Part shown: in pieces, positions 6,596-14,792 of the stretch | Layout: every line of letters starts with the position of its first letter | Numbering within the stretch: the stretch's first letter is position 1 | NCBI RefSeq assembly: GCF_900111935.1 | Contig: NZ_FOYN01000002.1 | Span: 682,001-746,000 of the forward strand | Direction: 5' to 3' | DNA length: 64,000 nucleotides | From: Halorubrum sodomense | GTDB lineage: Archaea > Halobacteriota > Halobacteria > Halobacteriales > Haloferacaceae | Notes under the pieces: generated by a model | Databases searched by the model: none | What the model was told of the DNA's origin: nothing | The model's input: only the letters and a program-made list of their open reading frames with translations | Program-made: the position numbers and the translations under genes

Positions 6596-7897
6596 TCAGT
6601 CCCGGCCCTCACCGGCCGGCTTTTCGGCGGTACACAGCGCCTCGACGTACTTCCCGACGTGGTCGTCCATCCGCCGCTTGTAGCCCGCCCGCCGCGCGAG
6701 CCGGTCGAGTTCGCGGGAGACGTACGTGCCGTACTGGACGGCCTTCTTGTCCGCGGTGCGGACCGACTCCGGCACGCGACCGGTCGCGACCCGCCGCAGC
6801 GCGACCTTCCGCTCGTCGCCGTCGACGAGCAGGTCCCCCGGCAGCGCCAACGCGGCGGCGACGACTCGGTCGTCGAGCAGCGGCGTCACGGGCTCGACGC
6901 CGGCGGCGCGAAGCGCGAGCACGTCTCGTTCCAGTTGATCGGGCAGCGTCCGGACGGTCTCGGTCCGCGCGCCGCGGACGGTGTCGGCGTCGACTCGGGA
7001 GTCCTCGGCGGGGTCGACGACCTTGCTGTAGCCGCCGAACAGCTCGTCGGCGCCCTGGCCGACCGCGAGCCGGTCGAACCCGTCGGCCGCGGCCGCCTCG
7101 CCGGTCAGGTACAGCGGGACCGCGATGGCGACGTCCATCGGGTTCCGCCGACCGGTCGCCGCCGCGACCGCGCGGACGGCGCGCGTGAGGTCTTCGTGCG
7201 TGATCTCGACGACCCGCAGGTCGCGGTCCGTCGCGTCGGCGGCCTCGCGCGCGGCGGCGACGTCGTGGCTCCCCTCGAAGCCGGCGACGTAACGGGGAGC
7301 CTCGGGGACGGCGGCCGCCACGAGCCCGGAGTCGACGCCGCCGGAGAAGGCGACCGCGAGGTCGTCGTTCCCGGCGGCGGGCACGGAACGAGCCGAGGAC
7401 GCGAGACCGTCGAGCGCCGCGCTCACCGCGTCCTCGACCGCAGACAGCGCGGCCGCCGGATCCGCGGTCGGACCGGGGTCGGGGAGCTGCCAGACGCGCT
7501 CGGTCCCGACGGCCGAGACGACGCTCCCGGCCGGAACGGGCTCCGGATCGTCGAGCGCGTCGCGATCGAAGCCCCACTCTCCTGTCGCCGTCGGCCGGCG
7601 GTCGGACTCCGGATCGAGCGCCCTGCGCTCGACGAACAGCGGCTGGCGGCCGAGGACGTCGCGCACGAGGACCGGGCCCTTCCGGGCCTCTCGGCCAGAC
7701 GTCTCTCGGCGCGACGGGTCGGCTGTCTCCCGGCGCGACGGGTCGACCGTCTCCCGGGGCGGCGGGTCGGCCAGCAGCCCGGCGAAGCCGCACCCCCCGG
7801 GAAGCGGGTCGGCGTCGCGGAGCGCGGCCCGGACGCGGTCCGCGGAACCCCCTCGGAGCGTCGAGCCGGCGTCGTCGGCGGGCGGAGACGGAACCAT
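6596..7897 (-). CDS. Asparagine-synthase-like ATP-pyrophosphatase without glutaminase domain
   Basis: A 433-residue protein whose C-terminal two thirds match the asparagine synthetase C-terminal domain. The ATP-binding PP-loop SGGVDSG is near residue 185; further on are VGQGADELFGGYSK and a C-terminal basic helix. An N-terminal cysteine that would make it a class II amidotransferase is missing: it starts MVPSPPADD, and the first 170 residues are low-complexity with proline/arginine repeats (DPSRRETADPSRRET). It must therefore take nitrogen from ammonia or a partner, or adenylate something other than aspartate. The ATG at 7897 lies 5 bases after the PHP gene stop, so the two form an operon. 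The exact substrate is unknown. Confidence 0.8.
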   Translation of the reverse strand: MVPSPPADDAGSTLRGGSADRVRAALRDADPLPGGCGFAGLLADPPPRETVDPSRRETADPSRRETSGREARKGPVLVRDVLGRQPLFVERRALDPESDRRPTATGEWGFDRDALDDPEPVPAGSVVSAVGTERVWQLPDPGPTADPAAALSAVEDAVSAALDGLASSARSVPAAGNDDLAVAFSGGVDSGLVAAAVPEAPRYVAGFEGSHDVAAAREAADATDRDLRVVEITHEDLTRAVRAVAAATGRRNPMDVAIAVPLYLTGEAAAADGFDRLAVGQGADELFGGYSKVVDPAEDSRVDADTVRGARTETVRTLPDQLERDVLALRAAGVEPVTPLLDDRVVAAALALPGDLLVDGDERKVALRRVATGRVPESVRTADKKAVQYGTYVSRELDRLARRAGYKRRMDDHVGKYVEALCTAEKPAGEGRD

Positions 7898-7902
7898 CGC
7901 GG

Positions 7903-8586
7903 TCACCGGAGGCCGTCGAGCGCGCGGAGCGCCCGGCGCTTGGCGCCCCCGCCGAACTGCTTGAGCGATATCCGCCACGGGGTGCGCTTCCCGACGACGC
8001 TGGTCCGGCCGTCGGCGATACCGTCGAGGATCGCGGCGGCGGAGCGGTCGTCGGCGCCCACCTCGGTCACCGCCTGTCCGACCATCTCGGAGATGTGGGC
8101 GTCGCTGCCGGCGGTCATCGGGAGCCCGTTGCGGACGGCGAACTTCTCGGCCTGCCGGTTCGACCGACCGGTGAACAGCCGGGAGTTGTACACCTCGACG
8201 GCGTCGGCGCTCGCGAGCTGCTCGTCGCTGACGTGCGCGGCGACGCCGTGACGGGACTTCTGGAAGGGGTGGGGAACGACCGCGATCCCGCCCTGATCGC
8301 GGATCCGATCGAGCGTCTCGTCGAAGGGGAGGCCGCTCTCGACGCGCTCCTCGATGCCGAACGCGAGGACGTGGCCGACCGCCGAGGTCACCTCCATGCC
8401 GACGACGCCGACGAGACCGTATTCGGGGGCCTTCTCGGCCGCCCGGATACTCGCGTCGATCTCGTCGTGGTCGGTGACGGCGAGCGCGTCGAGCCCGACT
8501 CCGGCCGCCTGCTGCAAGAGGAGGTCGACCGGGTCGCGCCCGTCGTACGACAGCGCGGAGTGCGCGTGGAGCTCGACCGATAGCAC
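7903..8586 (-). CDS. PHP-domain metal-dependent phosphoesterase
   Basis: A 227-residue protein of the PHP family. Metal-binding motifs are visible in order: HAHSALSYDG, VTDHDEID, GMEVTS, PHPFQKSRHG and GSDAH. These bind two or three metals and hydrolyse phosphate esters; several relatives act on small nucleotides or histidinol phosphate. I choose the GTG at 8586, giving (M)LSVELHAHS, because a TATA element (CTTTTTAT on the minus strand, 8609-8616) lies 26 bases before it. An ATG at 8610 would add eight residues but overlaps that element. It is followed within 5 bases by the asparagine-synthase-like gene, suggesting a shared pathway that I cannot name. Confidence 0.85.
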   Translation of the reverse strand: MLSVELHAHSALSYDGRDPVDLLLQQAAGVGLDALAVTDHDEIDASIRAAEKAPEYGLVGVVGMEVTSAVGHVLAFGIEERVESGLPFDETLDRIRDQGGIAVVPHPFQKSRHGVAAHVSDEQLASADAVEVYNSRLFTGRSNRQAEKFAVRNGLPMTAGSDAHISEMVGQAVTEVGADDRSAAAILDGIADGRTSVVGKRTPWRISLKQFGGGAKRRALRALDGLR

Positions 8587-8912
8587 ACCGTTCAGTTCGG
8601 ACGTGGCCATAAAAAGCGCCCCGGTCCGCGGCGGTTCGCGGCGGTTGCGGCGGTTCGCGGCGACAAGAACACGCTTAAGAACCCTGCCGACGACGGTTCG
8701 GACGGGAACAGCACAGCTGCAGATCCGACTCGCCGGGGCGCTTTCGCCCGCGGCTTGGGAATGTAGCAGTGCGCCGACGCCTCCGGCGTCGCGGTCGGGC
8801 GGTCCGCTCGCGCGGGCCGTCCGGTCGGATCGCTCGCTCCGCGAGCGCTCCGTAGCCGCGTCGCGCGGAGTCGCGGTCACGTTGCGGTTGTGCCGTTCCA
8901 ACCAGACAGACA
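8587..8912. promoter_or_regulatory. Hairpin-rich region upstream of rps15
   Basis: A 326-base stretch with no convincing gene. Its left end holds the PHP TATA element and GCGGCGGTTC-type tandem repeats. A plus-strand TATA-like GCTTAAG (8673-8679) is the only good one before rps15, which would give a leader of about 210 bases. That leader is full of stems: 8732-8754 (one bulge), 8775-8791 (7 bp, loop TCC), 8797-8822 (10 bp with two G-T pairs), 8831-8847 (7 bp, loop TCC), and a weaker 5-bp stem at 8848-8870. It may be a structured leader or a small RNA gene. Confidence 0.45.
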
Positions 8913-9380
8913 ATGGCACGAATGCACACGCGCCGTCGCGGTTCGTCCGGTTCGGACAAACCGGCGACGGACGAGACCCCGGAGTGGAGCGACGTCGACG
9001 CCGAGGACATCGAGTCCCGCGTCGTCGAACTGGCGGAGCAGGGCCACGACCCCAGCGTCATCGGCCTCAAGCTGCGCGACGAGGGCGTCAAGGGCGTCCC
9101 GGTCCCCGACGTGAAGCTGGCGACCGGCAAGAAGGTCACCGAGATCCTCGAGGAGCACGACGCCGACGCCGACATCCCCGAGGACCTCCGCAACCTGATG
9201 ACGCAGGCCATCCGCCTGCGCGAGCACATGGAGGAGAACGGGCAGGACCACCAGAACAAGCGCGCGCTCCAGAACACGGAATCGAAGATCCGCCGCCTCG
9301 CGAACTACTACCGCGGCGACGAGATCGACGAGGAGTTCACGTACACCTACGAGAACGCCGTCGAGTACCTCGAGGAGTGA
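8913..9380 (+). CDS. rps15: 30S ribosomal protein S15 (uS15)
   Basis: A 155-residue archaeal/eukaryal-type uS15, which binds 16S rRNA early in small-subunit assembly. The N terminus MARMHTRRRGSSGSDKP is the archaeal form; the conserved stretch around LATGKKVTEIL and the C-terminal ESKIRRLANYYRGDEID are typical. Length matches haloarchaeal orthologues. It is the first gene of a translation-related group (DHH protein, pcc1, rps3ae). No TATA element lies close before the ATG, so a long structured leader is likely. Confidence 0.97.
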   Translation: MARMHTRRRGSSGSDKPATDETPEWSDVDAEDIESRVVELAEQGHDPSVIGLKLRDEGVKGVPVPDVKLATGKKVTEILEEHDADADIPEDLRNLMTQAIRLREHMEENGQDHQNKRALQNTESKIRRLANYYRGDEIDEEFTYTYENAVEYLEE

Positions 9381-9442
9381 CGCAGTCTGACGCGGCCTGA
9401 CGCGGCGACTATCGACGACGACCACGACAACGCACCCCACTC

Positions 9443-10648
9443 ATGACCGAAGCGATGTCCGCCACGCCCGCCCCCGACGCGCTCGCCGGCGTCCTCGCAG
9501 ACGCGCCGTTCGTTCGGCTCGTCGCGACCGACGACGGCGACGCGCTGGCGGCCGCGGGGCTGCTCGCGCGAGCGCTCCGAGCGACGGGCACGCCGTTTCA
9601 GGCGCGCGTCGACCCCGATCCGGTCCCCGACGACGTCGACGACGGCGTCGCGGTGACCGTCGGCGTCGACCGCGGCCAGCACGCGATTCCAGGGACGGGA
9701 CGCCCGGCGAGCGCGGCGGCCTTCGCGGTCGCCCGCGAACTCGGCGTCGAGCCCGACCCCGTGGTCGCGCTCGCCGGCGTCGTCGCGGCCGGGTCGATCC
9801 CCGGCGCCGACGGCTCCGGCGACGCGCTCGACGCCGCGGAGCGGGCCGGCCGCGTCGAGCGGCGACCCGGCGTCGCGCTCCCGGTCTCGGGAACGGTCGA
9901 CGAGGAACCGTCCCGAGCGGAGGCCCTCGCGGCCTCGACGCTCGCGTCGACGCGGTACTCCGGCGACCCGGCGGCGGCGCGCGACGCGCTCGCCCCGCTC
10001 GGACTGCCGGCCGACCTCGACTCGGACGACCGCCGGCGCTTCGCGTCGCTGGTCGCGGTCGACGCGGTCGACGGCGACGACGCGAGCGCCCGCGCGGCCT
10101 CGGCGGTCGAGCGCGCGCTCCGCCCGTACGTCACGGACGGGCCCTTCGAGACGGTCGGGGGCTACGCCGACGTGCTCGACGCGCTCGCCCGGGAGGCGCC
10201 CGGGACGGGAATCGCGCTCGCGCTCGCGAGCGACCCGGACGCGTCGCTTCGGACGGCCGCGCTCGACGCGTGGCTCCGCCACGGTCTGGCGGCTCACCGC
10301 GCGCTCGACGACGCGGCGGTCGGCCGGTACGACGGCTGCGTCGTCGCCCGCGTTGACGCGTCTCCGGCGGTCCTGCCGACGGTCGCCCGGCTCGTCCGGG
10401 ACTTCCGGTCGCCGGAGCCCGTCGCGGTCGCGCTCGACGAGACCGCGGGCCGACTCGCGGTCGCCGCGACCGGTGGCGGCAGCGCAGCGGGCGACGCGGC
10501 CGTCGACCGGATCGGCCTCGGCGACGCCTGCCGGACCGCCGCCGGCGAGGCCGGCGGCGACGGCTGGGGGACCCCCGTACGCGGGGGGATCGCGGTCGAC
10601 GACGGCGATATCACGGCGGCGCTGGCCGCGCTCCGGGAGGCGATCTGA
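9443..10648 (+). CDS. DHH/RecJ-like protein with degenerate active site
   Basis: A 401-residue protein in the place where haloarchaea keep a RecJ-like DHH gene between rps15 and the KEOPS/S3Ae genes. The first motif reads VATDDGDALAAAG instead of the usual DADGIAAA form. The eponymous DHH appears as GVDRGQ near residue 75, and the C-terminal glycine/histidine nucleic-acid motif reads GWGTPVRGG without its histidine. Most metal ligands of an active exonuclease are therefore missing. It may act as a structural partner, like inactive Cdc45-type relatives, or bind nucleic acid. It is followed by pcc1 one base after its stop codon, so they are co-transcribed. Confidence 0.7.
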   Translation: MTEAMSATPAPDALAGVLADAPFVRLVATDDGDALAAAGLLARALRATGTPFQARVDPDPVPDDVDDGVAVTVGVDRGQHAIPGTGRPASAAAFAVARELGVEPDPVVALAGVVAAGSIPGADGSGDALDAAERAGRVERRPGVALPVSGTVDEEPSRAEALAASTLASTRYSGDPAAARDALAPLGLPADLDSDDRRRFASLVAVDAVDGDDASARAASAVERALRPYVTDGPFETVGGYADVLDALAREAPGTGIALALASDPDASLRTAALDAWLRHGLAAHRALDDAAVGRYDGCVVARVDASPAVLPTVARLVRDFRSPEPVAVALDETAGRLAVAATGGGSAAGDAAVDRIGLGDACRTAAGEAGGDGWGTPVRGGIAVDDGDITAALAALREAI

Positions 10649-10649
10649 G

Positions 10650-11039
10650 ATGGTCGACGACGACTCGCCGGCCGCTGACGACTTGCCGGCCGCTGACGAC
10701 TCGCCGGTCGTCGACGCCGACCGAACCGCCACGGTCCGGACCGAACACGCCGACGCCGCGACGGTCGCGGCCGCGCTCGGACCGGACGAGACCGACTCGA
10801 TGCGCACCCGGGTCGACGGCGACACCGTCGCCTGCACCGTTTCGCGACCGACCACCGGCGGGCTCCAGTCGACGGTGGACGACCACCTCGTGAATCTGCG
10901 CGTCGCCGACCGCGTCATCCGGCGCGGACGGGCGCACGTCGCCCCCGACGCGCCGCGGACCGACGCCGCGAACGAACCGCACTCCGACGCCACGGACGAA
11001 CCGCAGACGACCGACACCGACACACACACCGACACATGA
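10650..11039 (+). CDS. pcc1: KEOPS complex subunit Pcc1
   Basis: A 129-residue protein. The Pcc1 fold covers about residues 24-95, with the helix TVAAALGPDETDS and the strand-helix DTVACTVSRPTTGGLQSTV, then a final helix NLRVADRVI. Pcc1 is the small dimerising subunit of KEOPS, which makes the t6A modification on tRNAs reading ANN codons. Unusually, both ends carry acidic low-complexity tails: an N-terminal repeat of AADD/PAADDSP and a C-terminal Asp/Thr-rich run. The ATG at 10650 follows the DHH stop by one base and the stop codon overlaps the rps3ae start (ATGA). Confidence 0.85.
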   Translation: MVDDDSPAADDLPAADDSPVVDADRTATVRTEHADAATVAAALGPDETDSMRTRVDGDTVACTVSRPTTGGLQSTVDDHLVNLRVADRVIRRGRAHVAPDAPRTDAANEPHSDATDEPQTTDTDTHTDT

Positions 11040-11683
11040 GCGAACGATCCGTATCCAAGAGCAGAGAACAGAAGCGCTGGTACTCCGTGCTGGCGCCCGA
11101 ACAGTTCGACCGACAGGAGCTCGGCGAGACGCTCGCCGAGGAGCCCCAGCAGGTCGTCGGGCGCACGATCACGACGACGCTCGACCAGCTGACGGGCGAC
11201 TCCAACGCGAACAACACGAAGTTAACCTTCAAGATCACCGACGTCGGCAGCGACACGGCGTACACCGAGTTCATCAAGTACGAGCTGACGCGCGACTACC
11301 TGCGCTCGCTCGTCCGCCGCGGCGCCTCGAAGGTCGAGGCGTCGATCACGGTGCTGACGACGGACGACTACCGCGTCCGCGTCCAGCCCGTCGCCCTGAC
11401 GACGAAGAAGGCGGACCGCTCGCAGGAGAAGGCGATCCGCCGCGTGATGATCGACAAGGTCCACGCCGCCGCCGAGGAGCGCACCTTCGAGGCGTTCGTC
11501 GACGCGATCGTCGACGGGAACCTCTCGTCGGCCATCTACGGCGACGCCAAGGAGATCTACCCGCTGCGTCGCGTCGAGGTCCAGAAGCTGACCCTCGAAG
11601 CGCGCCCGCGAGAGGTCGCCGCCGAGGAGGAGGCGTCCGTGGACGTCGACGCCGACGAAGTGGCCGTCGACGCCGACGAGTAA
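11036..11683 (+). CDS. rps3ae: 30S ribosomal protein S3Ae (eS1)
   Basis: A 215-residue archaeal S3Ae/eS1, part of the small-subunit platform near the mRNA exit. Recognisable stretches include KRWYSVLAPEQFD, GRTITTTLDQLTGD, KLTFKITDVG, RRGASKVEASITVLTTDDY and YPLRRVEVQKLTLEARP. The C terminus is an acidic tail typical of salt-in proteins. The start overlaps the pcc1 stop, completing an rps15-DHH-pcc1-rps3ae transcription group. Confidence 0.97.
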   Translation: MSERSVSKSREQKRWYSVLAPEQFDRQELGETLAEEPQQVVGRTITTTLDQLTGDSNANNTKLTFKITDVGSDTAYTEFIKYELTRDYLRSLVRRGASKVEASITVLTTDDYRVRVQPVALTTKKADRSQEKAIRRVMIDKVHAAAEERTFEAFVDAIVDGNLSSAIYGDAKEIYPLRRVEVQKLTLEARPREVAAEEEASVDVDADEVAVDADE

Positions 11684-11751
11684 CGCCTCGCCGCGCGGAC
11701 CGACGCGACCCGTTTTGCGTTTATCGACCGCGGAGCGGCGGCGCCGGGGGC

Positions 11752-12240
11752 TCACCCCTCGTCGACGCGAGCGACCATGCGGTGCCGCGCGACCGCGAAC
11801 CCCCGTTTCTCGTAGAACGCCCTGGCGCGCTCGTTGCCGACGGCCACGTCGAGCGTCACGCGCTCGCAGCCGCGGGCCGCGGCGGTCACGTCGACCCGGT
11901 CGAGCAGATCGCCGGCGACGCCCTCGCCGCGGTACGGCTCGCGGACGTACAGTTCGCCGACGTGGAGCCGGTCGCCCGCGGCGAACACGGGCGCGGACGA
12001 CTCGACGCTCGCGGCGGCGTAGCCGACGAGGTCGCCGCCGTCGACGGCGACCCACGTCATCGCCTCGTCGTCGTCGAGGCGGTCCGCTCGGCGTTCGACG
12101 CCCGCGGCGACGAGGTCGAGGTCGTCGGCGAGGCGGTTCCGCTCGGCGACCGGTTCCATCTCCCGGGCGAACGGCAGCCACAGTTCCTCGACCAGCGGTC
12201 GCACGTCCGCCTCGCGGAGCCGCCGGATCTCCACGGTCAC
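11752..12240 (-). CDS. GNAT-family N-acetyltransferase (second of a tandem pair)
   Basis: A 162-residue single-domain GNAT. The acetyl-CoA pyrophosphate loop is [11 protein letters not shown], and the late motif [13 protein letters not shown] is typical of protein or small-molecule acetyltransferases. The GTG at 12240 is the likely start because it overlaps the TGA of the upstream GNAT gene (GTGA). A GTG two codons later is the alternative. It is a paralogue of that neighbour: both begin with EIRRL and share the ELWLPF/Y region. The acceptor is unknown. Confidence 0.87.
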   Translation of the reverse strand: MTVEIRRLREADVRPLVEELWLPFAREMEPVAERNRLADDLDLVAAGVERRADRLDDDEAMTWVAVDGGDLVGYAAASVESSAPVFAAGDRLHVGELYVREPYRGEGVAGDLLDRVDVTAAARGCERVTLDVAVGNERARAFYEKRGFAVARHRMVARVDEG

Positions 12241-12815
12241 ACCTCCGAGACGGGGACCGTCAGTTGGCGGCGGTACGGTTCGAACCCCCACCGCTCGTAG
12301 AACGACGTCGCGCGCTCGTTGTCGACGTCGACGTCGAGCCGGAGTTCGCCGCAGCCGTGGTCGCGCGCGTCGGCGACCGCCCGTTCCATTAACAAGTCGG
12401 CCAATCCGGTCCCTCGATACGACTCGTTCACGTAAACGTCGCCGACCACGAGCCGGTCGGGGCGGTCGAACACCTCGGGACACGCGTCGACGCTCGTCGA
12501 GACGAACGCGACGAGGTCGCGGTCCGGGCCGGGAACCCCGACGGGCGCGGGGCTCTCGGGGTCGAGAACCTCGGAATCGACGTCGCCCGCCTCGGCTTCC
12601 GGGTCGACCCCGACCACCCACGTCCGGTGGTCGTCGTTCTCGCGGCACAGATCGAGGCGGAACTCGGTCTCCGCGGCGATCAGCTCGTCGTCGGGGCGAT
12701 CGGCGAGCGCGTGGTCCGACGCGGCCGCGGCGAGGTCGCGGTGGTAGGGGAGCCACAGCTCCCTCGCGTAGCGCTCCGCAGCCGCCGCCGTGGGGGGCAG
12801 TCGTCGAATCTCCAT
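12237..12815 (-). CDS. GNAT-family N-acetyltransferase (first of a tandem pair)
   Basis: A 192-residue GNAT. The acetyl-CoA loop is [11 protein letters not shown] and the C-terminal [16 protein letters not shown] is diagnostic. Compared with its neighbour it carries an acidic insertion of about 30 residues ([19 protein letters not shown]) between the first and second strands. A TATA-like CGTATGCC lies about 27 bases before the ATG. The two genes overlap by four bases and probably arose by tandem duplication, then diverged in substrate. Confidence 0.88.
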   Translation of the reverse strand: MEIRRLPPTAAAAERYARELWLPYHRDLAAAASDHALADRPDDELIAAETEFRLDLCRENDDHRTWVVGVDPEAEAGDVDSEVLDPESPAPVGVPGPDRDLVAFVSTSVDACPEVFDRPDRLVVGDVYVNESYRGTGLADLLMERAVADARDHGCGELRLDVDVDNERATSFYERWGFEPYRRQLTVPVSEV

Positions 12816-12928
12816 ACGGCGGCCACCGGAGCGGTCGGCATACGCTTTCGGGTCGCGTGCGAGCCGTCCGCATCCTTCGATATCCGGGAGACGAAAGCTT
12901 GAAACGCCGCTCGCCCGACCTCACGGAC

Positions 12929-13207
12929 ATGGAACTGCGGGTCATCGAGAAGACGGACACGGAGCTCAACATCGAGATCGCGGGCGAGGACCACACGTTC
13001 ATGAACGTGCTGAAGGGCGCCCTGTTGGAGTCGGACGACGTCGCGGCCGCGACCTACGACGTGAACCCCGAGCAGTCCGGCGGCCAGACCGAGCCCGTTC
13101 TCACCGTCAAAGCCGAGGAGGGCGACCCCCTCGACGTGCTCGCGGACGCCGCCGACTCGATCACCGAACGCACGGACGCGCTGCGCGACGCGGTCCACGC
13201 GGCCTGA
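12929..13207 (+). CDS. rpoL: DNA-directed RNA polymerase subunit L (Rpo11)
   Basis: A 92-residue archaeal RpoL, the partner of subunit D in the assembly platform of RNA polymerase. Diagnostic stretches are [23 protein letters not shown], split here as [12 protein letters not shown] and [10 protein letters not shown], followed by [13 protein letters not shown]. The in-frame ATG at 12857 would add 24 unrelated residues; the ATG at 12929 gives the family N terminus MELRVIEKT and has an AAGCTTGAAAC TATA-like stretch about 30 bases before it. Confidence 0.96.
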   Translation: MELRVIEKTDTELNIEIAGEDHTFMNVLKGALLESDDVAAATYDVNPEQSGGQTEPVLTVKAEEGDPLDVLADAADSITERTDALRDAVHAA

Positions 13208-13285
13208 CGCCGATCCGAGGGTCCTCCTTTCGCGACCCGACTCACGAGGGGCATACCTAAGTACCGACTCCCGAAACGGAGGGGT

Positions 13286-14332
13286 ATGCCGCCGAGCGTA
13301 CTCATGCTGGGGTGGGGGTTCCCGCCGAACATCACCGGCGGGCTCGACGTCCACGTAGGGGAACTGTTCACCGGGCTGCGCGACGACCTCGACGTCGACG
13401 TCACGCTGGTGTTGCCGGCGGAGTTCGCGCCCGACGACGAGCCGGGGCTCGAACCCGTCGAGACCGGCGAGGGCGACGTCGCGGCCCGCGTGGGAGAACT
13501 CTCCGATCGGTTCGCCGAGCTCGCGCCCGACCACGACCTGATCCACACCCACGACTGGTTCGGGTACGGACCCGGTCGCGCCGCCGCCCGCGAGTCCGAC
13601 GCGACCTGGATCTCGTCGTTCCACTCGCTGGCGAGCGACCGCAACATCGACCCGCCGAGCCGCGAGGTCGAGACCGAGCGTCGGCTCGCGAACGCCGCCG
13701 ACACGAACATCGCGGTCAGCGAGATCGTCCGCGAGGACATCAAGGAGCTGTACGACGCTGACTCGCGGGTCGTGTACAACGGCTTCTCCACGCCGAAGTT
13801 CTCCGGGAAAGACGTGCGCGCGGACCTCGGTATCGACGGCGAGATGCTGTTCTTCGTCGGCCGTCACACCGACCAGAAGGGGATCTCGCATCTCCTGTAC
13901 GCGACCAAGAAGCTCCGCGGCCGCGACGTGACCCTCGTCGTCGGCGGGTCGGGTCACCAGACCGAGCAGCTGAAGCGGTTCGCCGAGCTGCTCGGCATCG
14001 ACGACCGCGTCGAGTTCGTCGGCTACGTCCCGGAGGCGGAGCTGGGCGACTACTACGCCGCCTCGGACGCCTTCGTCTCGCCCTCGTACGCCGAGCCGTT
14101 CGGGATCACGATCACGGAGGCGCTGGAGGCGGGGACGCAGGTCGTCGCGACCCCCTCCGGCGTCGCCGAGGTGCTCCCCGACGGCTGCCTCGTCGAGGTC
14201 GAGACGGACTCGGAGTCTATCGTCGACGGGCTCATCGAGGCGCTCGACCGTGAGGAGCCGCCGCAGTACGAGCGCCGCGAGTGGTCCGACGTCGCCGGGG
14301 ACACGCTCGCGGTGTACGAAGACGTCGCGTAG
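13286..14332 (+). CDS. Family 4 glycosyltransferase (glycogen-synthase-like)
   Basis: A 348-residue GT-B enzyme. The N-terminal domain opens with MLGWGFPPNITGGLDVHV, the nucleotide-sugar glycine loop of the glycogen/starch synthase-like group. The C-terminal domain has FFVGRHTDQKG, VVGGSGHQTEQLK, VEFVGYVPEAELGDYY and the donor-binding SYAEPFGITITEALEAGT with the E-x7-E pattern. It has no signal peptide or membrane helix and should be cytoplasmic. The closest well-known relatives build alpha-glucans; without neighbours of that pathway the acceptor stays open. A TATA-like CATACCTAAG lies about 30 bases before the ATG. Confidence 0.88.
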   Translation: MPPSVLMLGWGFPPNITGGLDVHVGELFTGLRDDLDVDVTLVLPAEFAPDDEPGLEPVETGEGDVAARVGELSDRFAELAPDHDLIHTHDWFGYGPGRAAARESDATWISSFHSLASDRNIDPPSREVETERRLANAADTNIAVSEIVREDIKELYDADSRVVYNGFSTPKFSGKDVRADLGIDGEMLFFVGRHTDQKGISHLLYATKKLRGRDVTLVVGGSGHQTEQLKRFAELLGIDDRVEFVGYVPEAELGDYYAASDAFVSPSYAEPFGITITEALEAGTQVVATPSGVAEVLPDGCLVEVETDSESIVDGLIEALDREEPPQYERREWSDVAGDTLAVYEDVA

Positions 14333-14365
14333 GCCGCGACGCCCGGGTCGAACCCCGGAACCGGG

Positions 14366-14686
14366 TTACGCTTCGTCGCTGCGGTACACGTCGAACTCGG
14401 TCGCCGTCTCGGGGTGGCTGATCCGGAACCCGTCGGCCGTCTCGACCACGCCGCGGGTGCTTCCGGCGCCGCCGCCGTACGGGCTCTCCTCGCCGTCGAT
14501 CCCGCTCCCGCCCTGGTACGGCGAGGTGTACGGCGACCCCGACACGGGCTCGTCGAAGCTCTCCGGCGGGAGGTAGATCCGCTCGCCGCTCTCGGACCGG
14601 ACGACGACGGCGACGTCGCGGGTCCCGGTCACGTCGATGACGGTTCGCTCCCCCGTGACGCGCGCGTCGATGTCGATCTCGTCCAT
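14366..14686 (-). CDS. Unknown haloarchaeal protein with Gly/Ser/Tyr-rich centre
   Basis: A 106-residue protein I cannot assign. The N-terminal 45 residues look like a small beta sheet (RVTGERTVIDVTGTRDVAVVV, broken as RVTGERTVIDVTG and TRDVAVVV). The centre is flexible (SPYTSPYQGGSG, then SPYGGGAGS) and the end again beta-rich. No transmembrane segment or cysteine is present. A TATA-like TGCTAAGCC lies about 26 bases before the ATG, so it is probably expressed alone. Function unknown. Confidence 0.65.
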   Translation of the reverse strand: MDEIDIDARVTGERTVIDVTGTRDVAVVVRSESGERIYLPPESFDEPVSGSPYTSPYQGGSGIDGEESPYGGGAGSTRGVVETADGFRISHPETATEFDVYRSDEA

Positions 14687-14792
14687 GCCGCACGTTGCGG
14701 ACGGGAGTGGCTTAGCAGTACCGGCGTCGTTCGGGTTCCGGCCTCACCCCCGTGGTGAATCCTTTTGTGCGGCCGCGCCGAACCTCGCTTCG

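Noticed and set aside
6419-8251. Long open frame (about 610 codons) on the plus strand opposite the asparagine-synthase-like gene
   Set aside because: Arg/Gly/Val-rich shadow of the high-GC minus-strand genes; no family motif, and the opposite strand holds clear motifs and a TATA-fixed start.
8587-8912. tRNA or known structured RNA gene
   Set aside because: Stems are present but no cloverleaf, T-loop or other recognised signature could be found by eye.
12240-13002. Extension of the second GNAT into one large fusion with upstream frame
   Set aside because: The upstream part of that frame is antisense/offset relative to the first GNAT, which has clear motifs; the GTGA overlap explains the start.
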